A DNA stretch of 64,000 bases. It comes from Cladorhizidae sp. MBARI D1340-BT2. Lineage: Eukaryota > Porifera > Demospongiae > Poecilosclerida > Cladorhizidae. The position numbers were made by a program, and so were the translations under genes. The stretch is from assembly GCA_028752905.1 (NCBI GenBank), contig JAQNBH010000003.1:35678697-35742696 (forward strand), given 5' to 3'. Numbering within the stretch: position 1 is the stretch's first letter; the number at the start of each line of letters is the position of its first letter. The notes beneath the pieces are model-generated. The model worked only from the letters and a program-made list of their open reading frames with translations, searched no databases and was not told where the DNA came from. Of the stretch, positions 8,001-21,270 are shown piece by piece.

Positions 8001-10300
8001 ACATTATTCCTGATGAAGGCTGGAGCATCTAGTCAATATTCCTGATGAAGGCTGGAGCATCTAGTCATTATTCCTGATGAAGGCTAGAGCATCTAGTCAT
8101 TATTCCTGATGAAGCCCAGAGCATCTAGTCATTATTCCTGATGAAGGCTAGTCATTATTCCAGAGCATCTAGTCATTATTCCTGATGAAGGCTAGAGCAT
8201 CTAGTCATTATTACTGATGAAGGCTAGAGCATCTACCTGATGAAGGCTATCATTATTCCTGATGAAGGCTAGAGCATCTAGTCAATATTCCTGATGAAGG
8301 CTAGAGCATCTAGTCATTATTCCTGTGAAGGCTAGAGCATCTAGTCATTATTCCTGATGAAGGCTACAGCATCTAGTCGTTATTCCTGATGAAGGCTGCA
8401 GCATCTATATAGTCATTATTCCTGATGAAGGCTAGAGAAGTATCCGTGATGAAGGCTAGAGCACCTAGTCATTATTCCTGATGAACGCTAGAGCATCTAG
8501 TCATTATATTCCTGATGAAGGCTAGAGCACCTAGTCATTATTCCTGATGAAGGCTGGAGTATCAATCAATATTCCTGATGAAGGCTAGAACATCTAGTCA
8601 TTATTCCTGAAGGCTGGAGCATCTAGTCATTATTCCTGATGAAGGCTAGAGCATTTAGTCATTATTCCTGATGAAGGCTAGAACATCTAGTCATTATTCC
8701 TTCATGAAGGCTAGAGCATCTAGTCATTATTCCTGATGAAGGTCAGAGCATCTAGTCATTATTCCTGATGAAGGCTAGAGCATCTAGTCATTATTCCTGA
8801 TGAAGGCTAGAGCATCTAGTCATTATTCCTGATGAAGGCTAGTCATTATTCCTGTTGAAGGCTGGAGTATCTAGTCATTATTCCTGATGAAGGCTGGAGT
8901 ATCTAGCCTGATGAAGGCTAGAGCATCTAGTCATTATTCTTGATGAAAGCTAGAGGAATCTAATCATTATTCCTGATGAAGGCTACTAGTCATTATTGCT
9001 AGAGCATCTAGTCATTATTCCTGATGAAGGCTAGAGCATCTAATCATTATTCCTGATGAAGGCTACTAGTCATTATTCCTGATGAAGGCTACTAGTCATT
9101 ATTCCTGATGAAGGCTAGAGCATCTAGTCATTATTCCTGATGAAGGCTAGAGCATCTAGTCATTAAGGCTAGAGCATCAAGTCATTATTCCTGATGAAGG
9201 CTAGAGCATTTAGCCATTATTCCTGATGAAGGCTAGAGCATCTAGTCATTATTCTTGGTGAAGGCTAGAGCATCTAGTCGTTATTCCTGGTGAAGGCTAG
9301 AGCATCTAGTCATTATTCCTGATGAAGAATAGTCATTATTCCTGATGAAGGCTAGAGCATCTAGTCATGATTCCTGTTCCTTATGAAGGCTACAGCATCC
9401 AGTCATTATACCTGATGAAGGCTAGAGCACCTAGACATTATTCCTGATGAAAGCTGGAGCATCTAGTCAATATTCCGGATGAAGGCTGGAGCATCTAGTC
9501 ATTATTCCTGATGAAGGCTAGAGCATCTAGTCATTATTCCTGATGACTAGAGCATCTAGTCATTATTCCTGATAGTCATTATTCCTGATGAAGGCTGGAG
9601 CAACTAGTATTATTCCTGATGAAGGCTAGAGCATTTAGTCATTATTCCTGATGAAGGCTAGAGCATCTAGTCATTATTCCTGATGAAGGTCAGAGCATCT
9701 AGTCATTATTCCTGATGAAGGCTAGAGCATCTAGTCATTATTCCTGATGAAGGCTAGATCATCTAGTCATTATTCCTGATGAAGGCTAGAGCATCTAGTC
9801 ATTATTCCTGATGAAGGCTGGTCATAATGAAGGCTACTAGTCATTATTCCTGATGAAGGCTAGAGCATCTAGTCATTATTCCTGATGAAAGCTAGAGCAT
9901 CTAATCATTATTCCTGATGAAGGCTACTAGTCATTATTCCTGATGAAGGCTAGAGCGTCTAGTCATTATATTCCTGATGAAGGCTAGAGCATCTAATCAT
10001 TATTCCTTATGAAGGCTACTAGTCATTATTCCTGATGAAGGCTAGAGCATCTAGTCATTATTCCTGATGAAGGCTAGAGCATCTAGTCATTATTCCTGAT
10101 GAAGGCTAGAGCATCTAGTCATTATTCCTGATGAAGACTAGAGCATCTAGTCATTATTCCTGATGAAGGCTAGAGCATCTAGTCATTATTCCTGGTGAAG
10201 GCTAGAGCATCTAGTCATGATTCTTGTTTCTGATGAAGGCTACAGCATCTAGTCATTATTCCTGATGAAGGCTAGAGTACCTAGACATTATTCCTGATGA
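5071..10300 (+). repeat. Left-edge higher-order repeat of about 3 kb, two diverged copies
   Basis: TGAAGCCCAG at 5071 recurs at 8110 (offset 3039). The following landmarks keep their order with small shifts: TCTATATAGTC (5430 and 8405, offset 2975), TTCCTTCATG (5741 and 8697, offset 2956), then GAAAGCTAGAGG, CATTAAG-CTAGAGCATCAAG and CCTGTTCCTTATGAAGG. The offsets change by 64 and 19 bp through gain or loss of monomers or fragments. This part is more heterogeneous than the array to the right. The right limit is approximate. Confidence 0.75.
6201..7832 (+). repeat. 816-bp tandem duplication inside the satellite
   Basis: TGTCATTAAGACTAGAGC at 6201 recurs at 7017, an offset of 816. The distinctive variants that follow (ATTCGTGATG, GAAGAATAGTC, CCTGTTCCTTATGAAGG, GGCTGGTCATAATG, ATTATATTCC) recur in the same order and spacing. 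Copy 1 is 6201-7016 and copy 2 is 7017-7832. The match breaks at about 7820, where copy 2 goes into GACTAGAGCTTC. Confidence 0.9.
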
Positions 10301-13300
10301 TGGCTGGAGCATCTAGTCAATATTCCTGATGAATGCTGGAGCATCTAGTCATTATTCCTGATGAAGGCTAGAGCATCTAGTCATTATTCCTGATGACTAG
10401 AGCATATAGTCATTATTCCTGATAGTCATTCCTGATGAAGGCTGGAGAATCTAGTATTATTCCTGATGAAGGCTAGAGCATCTAATCATTATTCCTGATG
10501 AAGGCTACTAGTCATTATTCCTGATGAAGGCTACTAGTCATTATTCCTGATGAAGGCTACTAGTCATTAGTCCTGATGAAGGCTAGAGCATCTAGTCATC
10601 ATTCCTGATGAAGGCTAGAGCATCTAGTCATTATTCCTGATGAAGGCTAGAGAATTTAGTCATTATTCCTGATGAAGAATAGTCATTATTCATGGAGCAT
10701 CTAGTCATGATTCCTGTTCCTGATGAAGGCTACAGCATCTAGTCATTATACCTGATGAAGGCTAGAGCACCTAGATATTATTCCTGATGAAGGCTGGAGC
10801 ATCTAGTCAATATTCCTGATGAAGGCTGGAGCATCTGGTATTATTCCTGATGAAGGCTAGAGCATTTAGTCATTATTCCTGATGAAGGCTAGAGCATATA
10901 GTCATTATTCCTAGATGAAGGCTAGAGCATCTAGTCATTATTCCTGATGAAGGCTAGAGCATCTAGTCATTATTCCTGATGAAGGCTAGAGCATCTAATC
11001 ATTATTCCTGATGAAGGCTAGAGCATCTAGTCATTATTCCTGATGAAGGCTAGAGCATCTAGTCATTATTCTGATGAAGGCTGGAGTATCTAGTCATTAT
11101 TCCTAATGAAGGCTACTAGTCATTATTCCTGATGAAGGCTAGAGCATCTAGTCATTATTCCTGATGAAAGCTAGAGCATCTAATCATTATTCCTGATGAA
11201 GGCTAGAGCGTCTAGTCATTATTCCTGATGAAGGCTAGAGAATCTAATCATTATTCCTGATGAAGGCTACTAGCTGATAAAGGCTAGAGCATCTAGTCAT
11301 TATTCCTGATGAAGGCTAGAGCATCTAGTCATTATTCATGATGAAGGCTAGAGCATCTAGTTATTATTCCTGATGAAGGCTAGAGCATCTAGTCATTATT
11401 CCTGCTGAAGGCTAGAGCATCTAGTCAATATTCCTGGTGAAGGCTAGAGCATCTAATCATGATTCTTGTTCCTGATGAAGGCTACAGTATCTAGTCATTA
11501 TTCCTGATGAAGGCTAGAGCACCTAGACATTATTCCTGATGAAGGCTGGAGCAACTAGTCAATATTCCTGATGAAGGCTGGAGCATCTAGTCATTATTCC
11601 TGATGAAGGCTAGAGCATCTAGTCATTATTCCTGATGACTAGAGCATATAGTCATTATTCCTGATAGTCATTATTCCTGATGAAGGCTGGAGAATCTAGT
11701 ATTATTCCTGATGAAGGCTAGAGCATTTAGTCATTATTCCTGATGAAGGCTAGAACATCTAGTCATTATTCCTTGATGAAGGCTAGAGCATCTAGTCATT
11801 ATTCCTGATGAAGGTCAGAGCATCTAGTCATTATTCCTGATGAAGGCTAGAGCATCTAGTCATTATTCCTGATGAAGGCTAGAGCATCTAGTCATTATTC
11901 CTGATGAAGGATAGAGCATCTAGTCATTATTCATGATGAAGGCTGGAGTATCTAGTCATTATTCCTAATGAAGGCTACTAGTCATTATTCCTGATGAAGG
12001 CCAGAGCATCTAGTCATTATTCCTGATGAAGGCTACTAGTCATTATTCCTGATGAAGGCTAGAGCGTCTAGTCATTATTCCTGATGAAGGCTAGAGCATT
12101 TAGTCATTATTCCTGATGAAGGCTAGAGCATCTAGTCATTATTCCTGGTGAAGGCTAGAGCATCTAGTCATTATTCCTGATGAAGAATAGTCATTATTCC
12201 TGATGAAGGCTAGAGCATCTAGTCATGATTCCTGTTCCTGATTAAGGCTACAGCATCTAGTCATGATTGCTGTTCCTGATGAAGGCTACAGCATCTAGTC
12301 ATTATTACTGATGAAGGCTAGAGCACCTAGACATTATTCCTGATGAAGGCAGGAGCATCTAGTCAATATTCCTGATGAAGGCTGGAGCATTTAGTCATTA
12401 TTCCTGATGAAGGCTAGAGCATCTAGTCATTATTCCTGATAACTAGAGCATCTAGTCATTATTCCTGATAGTCATTATTCCTGATGAAGGCTGGAGCATC
12501 TAGTATTATTCCTGATGAAGGCTAGAGCATTTAGTCATTATTCCTGATGAAGGCTAGGGCATCTAGTCATTATTCCTTGATGAAGGCTAGAGCATCTAGT
12601 CATTATTCCTGATGATTGAAGTCAGAGCATCTAGTCATTATTCCTGATGAAGGCTAGAGCATCTAGTCATTATTCCTGATGAAGGCTAGAGCATCTTGTC
12701 ATTATTCCTGATGAAGGCTATAGCATCTAGTCATTATTCCTGATGAAGGCTGGAGTATCTAGTCATTATTCCTAATGAAGGCTACTAGTCATTATTCCTA
12801 ATGAAGGCTAGAGCATTTAGTCATTATTCCTGATGAAGGCTAGAGCATCTAGTCATTATTCCTGGTGAAGGCTAGAGCATCTAGTCATTATTCCTGATGA
12901 AGAATAGTCATTATTCCTGATGAAGGCTAGAGCATCTAGTCATGATTCCTGTTCCTTATGAAGGCTACAGCATCTAGTAATTATACCTGATGTAGGCTAG
13001 AGCACCTAGACATTATTCCTGATGAAGGCTGGAGCATCTAGTCAATATTCCCGATGAAGGCTGGAGCATCTAGTCATTATTCCTGATGAAGGCTAGAGCA
13101 TCTAGTCATTATTCCGGATGACTAGAGCATCTAGTCATTATTCCTGATAGTCATTATTCCTGATGAAGGCTGGAGCTTCTAGTATAATTCCTGATGAAGG
13201 CTAGAGCATTTAGTCATTATTCCTGATGAAGGCTAGAGCATCTAGTCATTATTCCTGATGAAGGTCAGAGCATCTAGTCATTATTCCTGATGAAGGCTAG

Positions 13301-16300
13301 AGCATCTAGTCATTATTCCTGATGAAGGCTAGAGCATCTCGTCATTATTCCTGATGAAAGCTAGAGCATCTAGTCATTATTCCTGATGAAGGCTGGTCAT
13401 AATGAAGGCTACTAGTCATTATTCCTGATGAAGGCTAGAGCATCTAGTCATTATTCCTGATGAAAGCTAGAGCATCTAATCAATATTCCTGATGAAGGCT
13501 ACTAGTCATTATTCCTGATGAAGGCCAGAGCATCTAGTCATTATTCCTGATGAAGGCTAGAGCATCTAGTCATTATTCCTGATGAAGGCTAGAGCATCTA
13601 GTCATTATTCCTGATGAAGACTAGAGCATCTAGTCATTATTCCTGATGAAGGCTAGAGCATCTAGTCATTATTCTTGGTGAAGGCTAGAGCATCTAGTCA
13701 TTATTCCTGGTGAAGGCTAGAGCATCTAGTCATGATTCCTGTTTCTGATGAAGGCTACAACATCTAGTCATTATTCCTGATGAAGGCTAGAGTACCTAGA
13801 CATTATTCCTGATGAAGGCTGGAGCATCTAGTCAATATTCCTGATGAAGGCTGGAGCATCTAGTCATTATTCCTGATGAAGGCTAGAGCATCTAGTCATT
13901 ATTCCTGATGACTATAGCATATAGTCATTATTCCTGATAGTCATTATTCCTGATGAAGGCTGGAGAATCTAGTATTATTCCTGATGAAGGCTAGAGCATT
14001 TAGTCATTATTCCTGATGAAGGCTAGAACATCTAGTCATTATTCCTTGATGAAGGCTAGAGCATCTAGTCATTATTCCTGATGAAGGTCAGAGCATCTAG
14101 TCATTATTCCTGATGAAGGCTAGAGCATCTAGTCATTATTCCTGATGAAGGCTAGAGCATCTAGTCATTATTCCTGATGAAGGCTAGAGCATCTAGTCAT
14201 TATTCCTGATGAAGGCTGGAGTATCTAGTCATTATTCCAAATGAAGGCTACTAGTCATTATTCCTGATGAAGGCTAGAGCATCTAGTCATTATTCTGATG
14301 AAGACTGGAGTATCTAGTCATTATTCCTAATGAAGGCTACTAGTCATTATTCCTGATGAAGGCTAGAGCATCTAGTCATTATTCCTGATGAAAGCTAGAG
14401 CATCTAATCATTATTCCTGATGAAGGCTACTAGTCATTATTCCTGATGAAGGCTAGAGTGTCTAGTCATTATTCCTGATGAAGGCTAGAGCATCTAATCA
14501 TTATTCCTGATGAAGGCTACTAGTCATTATTCCTGATAAGGGCTAGAGCATCTAGTCATTATTCCTGATGAAGGCTAGAGCATCTAGTCATTATTCCTGA
14601 TGAAGGCTAGAGCATCTAGTTATTATTCCTGATGAAGGCTAGAGCATCTAGTCATTATTCCTGGTGAAGGCTAGAGCATCTAGTCAATATTCCTGGTGAA
14701 GGCTAGAGCATCTAGTCATGATTCTTGTTCCTGATGAAGGCTACAGTATCTAGTCATTATTCCTGATGAAGGCTAGAGCACCTAGACATTATTCCTGATG
14801 AAGGCTGGAGCAACTAGTCAATATTCCTGATGAAGGCTGGAGCACCTAGTCATTATTCCTGATGAAGGCTAGAGCATCTAGTCATTATTCCTGATGACTA
14901 GAGCATATATTCATTATTCCTGATAGTCATTATTCCTGATGAAGGCTGGAGAATCTAGTATTATTCCTGATGAAGGCTAGAGCATTTAGTCATTATTCCT
15001 GATGAAGGCTAGAACATCTAGTCATTATTCCTTGATGAAGGCTAGAGCATCTAGCCATTATTCTTGATGAAGGTCAGAGCATCTAGTCATTATTCCTGAC
15101 GAAGGCTAGAGCATCTAGTCATTATTCCTGATGAAGGCTAGAGCATCTAGTCATTATTCCTGATGAAGGCTAGAGCATCTAGTCATTATTCCTGATGAAG
15201 GCTGGAGTATCTAGTCATTATTCCTAATGAAGGCTACTAGTCATTATTCCTGATGAAGGCTAGAGCATCTAGTCATTATTCTTGGTGAAGGCAAGAGCAT
15301 CTAGTCATTATTCCTGGTGAAGGCTAGAGCATCTAGTCATGATTCCTGTTTCTGATGAAGGCTACAACATCTAGTCATTATTCCTGATGAAGGCTAGAGT
15401 ACCTAGACATTATTCCTGATGAAGGATGGAGCATCTAGTCAATATTCCTGATGAAGGCTGGAGCATCTAGTCATTATTCCTGATGAAGGCTAGAGCATCT
15501 AGTCAATATTCCTGATGAAGGCTGGAGAATCTAGTATTATTCCTGATGAAGGCTAGAGCATCTAATCATTATTCCTGATGAAGGCTACTAGTCATTATTC
15601 CTGATGAAGGCTACTAGTCATTATTCCTGATGAAGGCTAGAGCAACTAGTCATTATTCCTGATGAAGGCTAGAGCATCTAGTCATTATTCCTGATGAAGG
15701 CTAGAGCATCTAGTCATTATTCCTGATGAAGGCTAGAGCATTTAGTCATTATTCCTGATGAAGGCTAGAGCATCTAGTCATTATTCCTGATGAAGGCTGG
15801 AGCATCTAGTCAATATTCCTGATGAAGGCTAGAGCGTCTAGTCATTATTCCTGATGAAGGCTAGAGCATTTAGTCATTATTCCTGATGAAGGCTAGAGCA
15901 TCTAGTCATTATTCCTGGTGAAGGCTAGAGCATCTAGTCATTATTCCTGATGAAGAATAATAATTATTCCTGATGAAGGCTGGAGCATCTAGTCATGATT
16001 CCTGTTCCTGATTAAGGCTACAGCATCTAGTCACGATTCCTGTTCCTAATGAAGGCTACAGCATCTAGTCATTATTACTGATGAAGGCTAGAGCACCTAG
16101 ACATTATTCCTGATGAAGGCTGGAGCATCTAGTCAATATTCCTGATGAAGGCTGGAGCATCTAGTCATTATTCCTGATGAAGGCTAGAGCATCTAGTCAT
16201 TATTCCTGATAACTAGAGCATCTAGTCATTATTCCTGATAGTCATTATTCCTGATGAAGGCTGGAGCATCTAGTATTATTCCTGATGAAGGCTAGAGCAT

Positions 16301-16399
16301 CTAGTCATTATTCCTTGATGAATGCTAGAGCATCTAGTCATTATTCCTGATGAAGGTCAGAGCATCTAGTCATTATTCCTGATGAAGGCTAGAGCATCT

Positions 16400-17684
16400 A
16401 GTCATTATTCCTGATGAAGGCTAGAGCATCTAGTCATTATTCCTGATGAAGGCTAGAGCATCTAGTCATTATTCATGATGAAGGCTGGAGTATCTAGTCA
16501 TTATTCCTAATGAAGGCTACTAGTCATTATTCCTGATGAAGGCTAGAGCATCTAGTCATTATTCCTGATGAAAGCTAGAACATCTAATCTTTATTCCTGA
16601 TGAAGGCTACTAGTCATTATTCCTGATGAAGGCTAGAGCGTCTAGTCATTATTCCTGATGAAGGCTAGAGCATCTAATCATTATTCCTGATGAAGGCTAC
16701 TAGTCATTATTCCTGATGAAGGCTAGAGCGTCTAGTCATTATTCCTGATGAAGGCTAGAGCATCTAGTCATTATTCCTGATGAAGGCTAGAGCATCTAGT
16801 CATTATTCCTTCATTAAGGCTCGAGCATCTAGTCATTATTCCTGATGAAGGTCAGAGCATCAAGTCATTATTCCTGATGAAGGCTAGAGCATCTAGTCAT
16901 TATTCCTGATGAAGGCTAGAGCATCTAGTCATTATTCCTGATGAAGGCTAGAGCATCTAGTCATTATTCCTGATGAAGAATAGTCATTATTCCTGATGAA
17001 GGCTAGAGCATCTAGTAATGATTCCTGTTCCTGATGAAGTCTACAGCATCTAGTCATTTTTCCTGATGAAGGCTAGAGCATCTAGTCATTATTCCTGATG
17101 AAGGCTAGAGCATCTAGTCATTATTCATGATGAAGGCTGGAGTATCTAGTAATTATTCCTAATGAAGGCTACTAGTCATTATTCCTGATGAAGGCTAGAG
17201 CATCTAGTCATTATTCCTGATGAAAGCTAGAACATCTAATCTTTATTCCTGATGAAGGCTACTAGTCATTATTCCTGATGAAGGCTAGAGCGTCTAGTCA
17301 TTATTCCTGATGAAGGCTAGAGCATCTAATCATTATTCCTGATGAAGGCTACTAGTCATTATTCCTGATGAAGGCTAGAGCGTCTAGTCATTATTCCTGA
17401 TGAAGGCTAGAGCATCTAGTCATTATTCCTGATGAAGGCTAGAGTATCTAGTCATTATTCCTTCATTAAGGCTAGAGCATCTAGTCATTATTCCTGATGA
17501 AGGTCAGAGCATCAAGTCATTATTCCTGATGAAGGCTAGAGCATCTAGTCATTATTCCTGATGAAGGCTAGAGCATCTAGTCATTATTCCTGATGAAGGC
17601 TAGAGCATCTAGTCATTATTCCTGATGAAGAATAGTCATTATTCCTGATGAAGGCTAGAGCATCTAGTAATGATTCCTGTTCCT
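16400..17684 (+). repeat. 652-bp tandem duplication in copy A
   Basis: Landmarks ATTCATGATG (16471 and 17123), CATCTAATCT (16581 and 17233) and GATGAAGTCTACAGC (17033 and 17685) all repeat at an offset of 652. The corresponding copy B duplication spans 620 bp (41,938 to 42,558), one monomer shorter. Confidence 0.85.
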
Positions 17685-20600
17685 GATGAAGTCTACAGCA
17701 TCTAGTCATTATTCCTGATGAAGGCTAGAGCACATAGACATTATTCCTGATGAAGGCTGGTGCATCTAGTCAATATTCCTGATGAAGGCTGGAGCATCTA
17801 GTCATTATTCCTGATGAAGGCTAGAGCATTTAGTCATTATTCCTGATGAAGACTAGAACATCTAGTCATTATTCCTTCATGAAGGCTAGAGCATCTAGTC
17901 ATTATTCCTGATGAAGGTCAGAGCATCTAGTCATTATTCCTGATGAAGGCTAGAACATCTAGTCATTATTCATGATAGAGGCTAGAGCATCTAGTCATTA
18001 TTCCTGATGAAGGCTAGAGCATCTAGTCATTATCCAGATTAAGGCTAGAGCATCTATTCATTATTCCTCACGAAGGCTAGTCATTTTTCCTAATGAAAGC
18101 TGGAGTATCTAGTGATTATTCCTGATGAAGGCTAGAGCATCTAGTCATTATTCCTGATGAAAACTAGAGGCAACTAATCATTATTCCTAATGAAGGCTAC
18201 TAGTCATTATTGCTTAAGCATCTAGTCATTATTCCTGATGAAGGATATTCATTATTCCTGATGAAATGATGAAAGATACTAGTCATTCTTCCTGATGAAG
18301 GCTAGAGCATCTAGTCATTATTCCTGATGACCAGAGAATCTAGTCATTATTCCTGATGGTCATTATTCCTGATGAAGGCTGGAGCATCTAGTCATTATTC
18401 CTGATGAAGGCTAGAGCATTTAGTCATTATTCCTGATGAAGGCTAGAACATCTAGTCATTATTCCTTCATGAAGGCTGGAGTATCTAGTCATTATTCCTG
18501 ATGAAGGCTAGAGCATCTAGTCATTATTCCTGATGAAGGCTGGAGCATCTAGTCAATATTCCTGATGAAGGCTAGAGCATCTAGTCATTATTCCTGATGA
18601 AGGCTAGAGCATTTAGTCATTATTCCTGATGAAGGCTAGAGCATCTAGTCATTATTCCTGGTGAAGGCTAGAGCATCTAGTCATTATTCCTGATGAAGAA
18701 TAATAATTATTCCTGATGAAGGCTAGAGCATCTAGTCATGATTCCTGTTCCTGATTAAGGCTACAGCATCTAGTCACGATTCCTGTTCCTAATGAAGGCT
18801 ACAGCATCTAGTCATTATTACTGATGAAGGCTAGAGCACCTAGACATTATTCCTGATGAAGGCTGGAGCATCTAGTCAATATTCCTGATGAAGGCTGGAG
18901 CATCTAGTCATTATTCCTGATGAAGGCTAGAGCATCTAGTCATTATTCCTGATAACTAGAGCATCTAGTCATTATTCCTGATAGTCATTATTCCTGATGA
19001 AGGCTGGAGCATCTAGTATTATTCCTGATGAAGGCTAGAGCATCTAGTCATTATTCCTTGATGAATGCTAGAGCATCTAGTCATTATTCCTGATGAAGGT
19101 CAGAGCATCTAGTCATTATTCCTGATGAAGGCTAGAGCATCTAGTCATTATTCCTGATGAAGGCTAGAGCATCTAGTCATTATTCCTGATGAAGGCTAGA
19201 GCATCTAGTCATTATTCATGATGAAGGCTGGAGTATCTAGTCATTATTCCTAATGAAGGCTACTAGTCATTATTCCTGATGAAGGCTAGAGCATCTAGTC
19301 ATTATTCCTGATGAAAGCTAGAACATCTAATCTTTATTCCTGATGAAGGCTACTAGTCATTATTCCTGATGAAGGCTAGAGCGTCTAGTCATTATTCCTG
19401 ATGAAGGCTAGAGCATCTAATCATTATTCCTGATGAAGGCTACTAGTCATTATTCCTGATGAAGGCTAGAGCGTCTAGTCATTATTCCTGATGAAGGCTA
19501 GAGCATCTAGTCATTATTCCTGATGAAGGCTAGAGCATCTAGTCATTATTCCTTCATTAAGGCTAGAGCATCTAGTCATTATTCCTGATGAAGGTCAGAG
19601 CATCAAGTCATTATTCCTGATGAAGGCTAGAGCATCTAGTCATTATTCCTGATGAAGGCTAGAGCATCTAGTCATTATTCCTGATGAAGGCTAGAGCATC
19701 TAGTCATTATTCCTGATGAAGAATAGTCATTATTCCTGATGAAGGCTAGAGCATCTAGTAATGATTCCTGTTCCTGATGAAGTCTACAGCATCTAGTCAT
19801 TATTCCTGATGAAGGCTAGAGCACATAGACATTATTCCTGATGAAGGCTGGTGCATCTAGTCAATATTCCTGATGAAGGCTGGAGCATCTAGTCATTATT
19901 CCTGATGAAGGCTAGAGCATTTAGTCATTATTCCTGATGAAGACTAGAACATCTAGTCATTATTCCTTCATGAAGGCTAGAGCATCTAGTCATTATTCCT
20001 GATGAAGGTCAGAGCATCTAGTCATTATTCCTGATGAAGGCTAGAGCATCTAGTCATTATTCATGATAAAGGCTAGAGCATCTAGTCATTATTCCTGATG
20101 AAGGCTAGTCATTATTCCTGATGAAGGCTAGAGCATCTAGTCATTATCCAGATTAAGGCTAGAGCATCTATTCATTATTCCTCACGAAGGCTAGTCATTT
20201 TTCCTGATGAAAGCTGGAGTATCTAGTGATTATTCCTGATGAAGGCTAGAGCATCTAGTCATTATTCCTGATGAAAACTAGAGGCAACTAATCATTATTC
20301 CTAATGAAGGCTACTAGTCATTATTGCTTAAGCATCTAGTCATTATTCCTGATGAAGGCTGGAGCATCTAGTATTATTCCTGATGAAGGCTAGAGCATTT
20401 AGTCATTATTCCTGATGAAGGCTAGAGCATCTAGTCATTATTCCTGATGACTAGAGCATCTAGTCATTATTCCTGATAGTCATTATTCCTGATGAAGGCT
20501 GGAGCATCTAGTATTATTCCTGATGAAGGCTAGAGCATCTAGTCATTATTCCTTGATGAATGCTAGAGCATCTAGTCATTATTCCTGATGAAGGTCAGAG

Positions 20601-21270
20601 CATCTAGTCATTATTCCTGATGAAGGCTAGAGCATCTAGTCATTATTCCTGATGAAGGCTAGAGCATCTAGTCATTATTCCTGATGAAGGCTAGAGCATC
20701 TAGTCATTATTCATGATGAAGGCTGGAGTATCTAGTCATTATTCCTAATGAAGGCTACTAGTCATTATTCCTGATGAAGGCTAGAGCATCTAGTCATTAT
20801 TCCTGATGAAAGCTAGAACATCTAATCTTTATTCCTGATGAAGGCTACTAGTCATTATTCCTGATGAAGGCTAGAGCGTCTAGTCATTATTCCTGATGAA
20901 GGCTAGAGCATCTAATCATTATTCCTGATGAAGGCTACTAGTCATTATTCCTGATGAAGGCTAGAGCGTCTAGTCATTATTCCTGATGAAGGCTAGAGCA
21001 TCTAGTCATTATTCCTGATGAAGGCTAGAGTATCTAGTCATTATTCCTTCATTAAGGCTAGAGCATCTAGTCATTATTCCTGATGAAGGTCAGAGCATCA
21101 AGTCATTATTCCTGATGAAGGCTAGAGCATCTAGTCATTATTCCTGATGAAGGCTAGAGCATCTAGTCATTATTCCTGATGAAGGCTAGAGCATCTAGTC
21201 ATTATTCCTGATGAAGAATAGTCATTATTCCTGATGAAGGCTAGAGCATCTAGTAATGATTCCTGTTCCT
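17685..21270 (+). repeat. Higher-order unit of about 3.59 kb (copy A)
   Basis: Bounded by the marker GATGAAGTCTACAGC at 17685 and 21271, with an internal marker at 19776. It contains the ordered set TATCCAGATTAAGG, TTATTGCTTAAGC, GTCACGATTCC, TTGATGAATGC and TTCCTTCATTAAGG. The same unit occurs twice in copy B (42,558 and 45,888). Confidence 0.8.
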
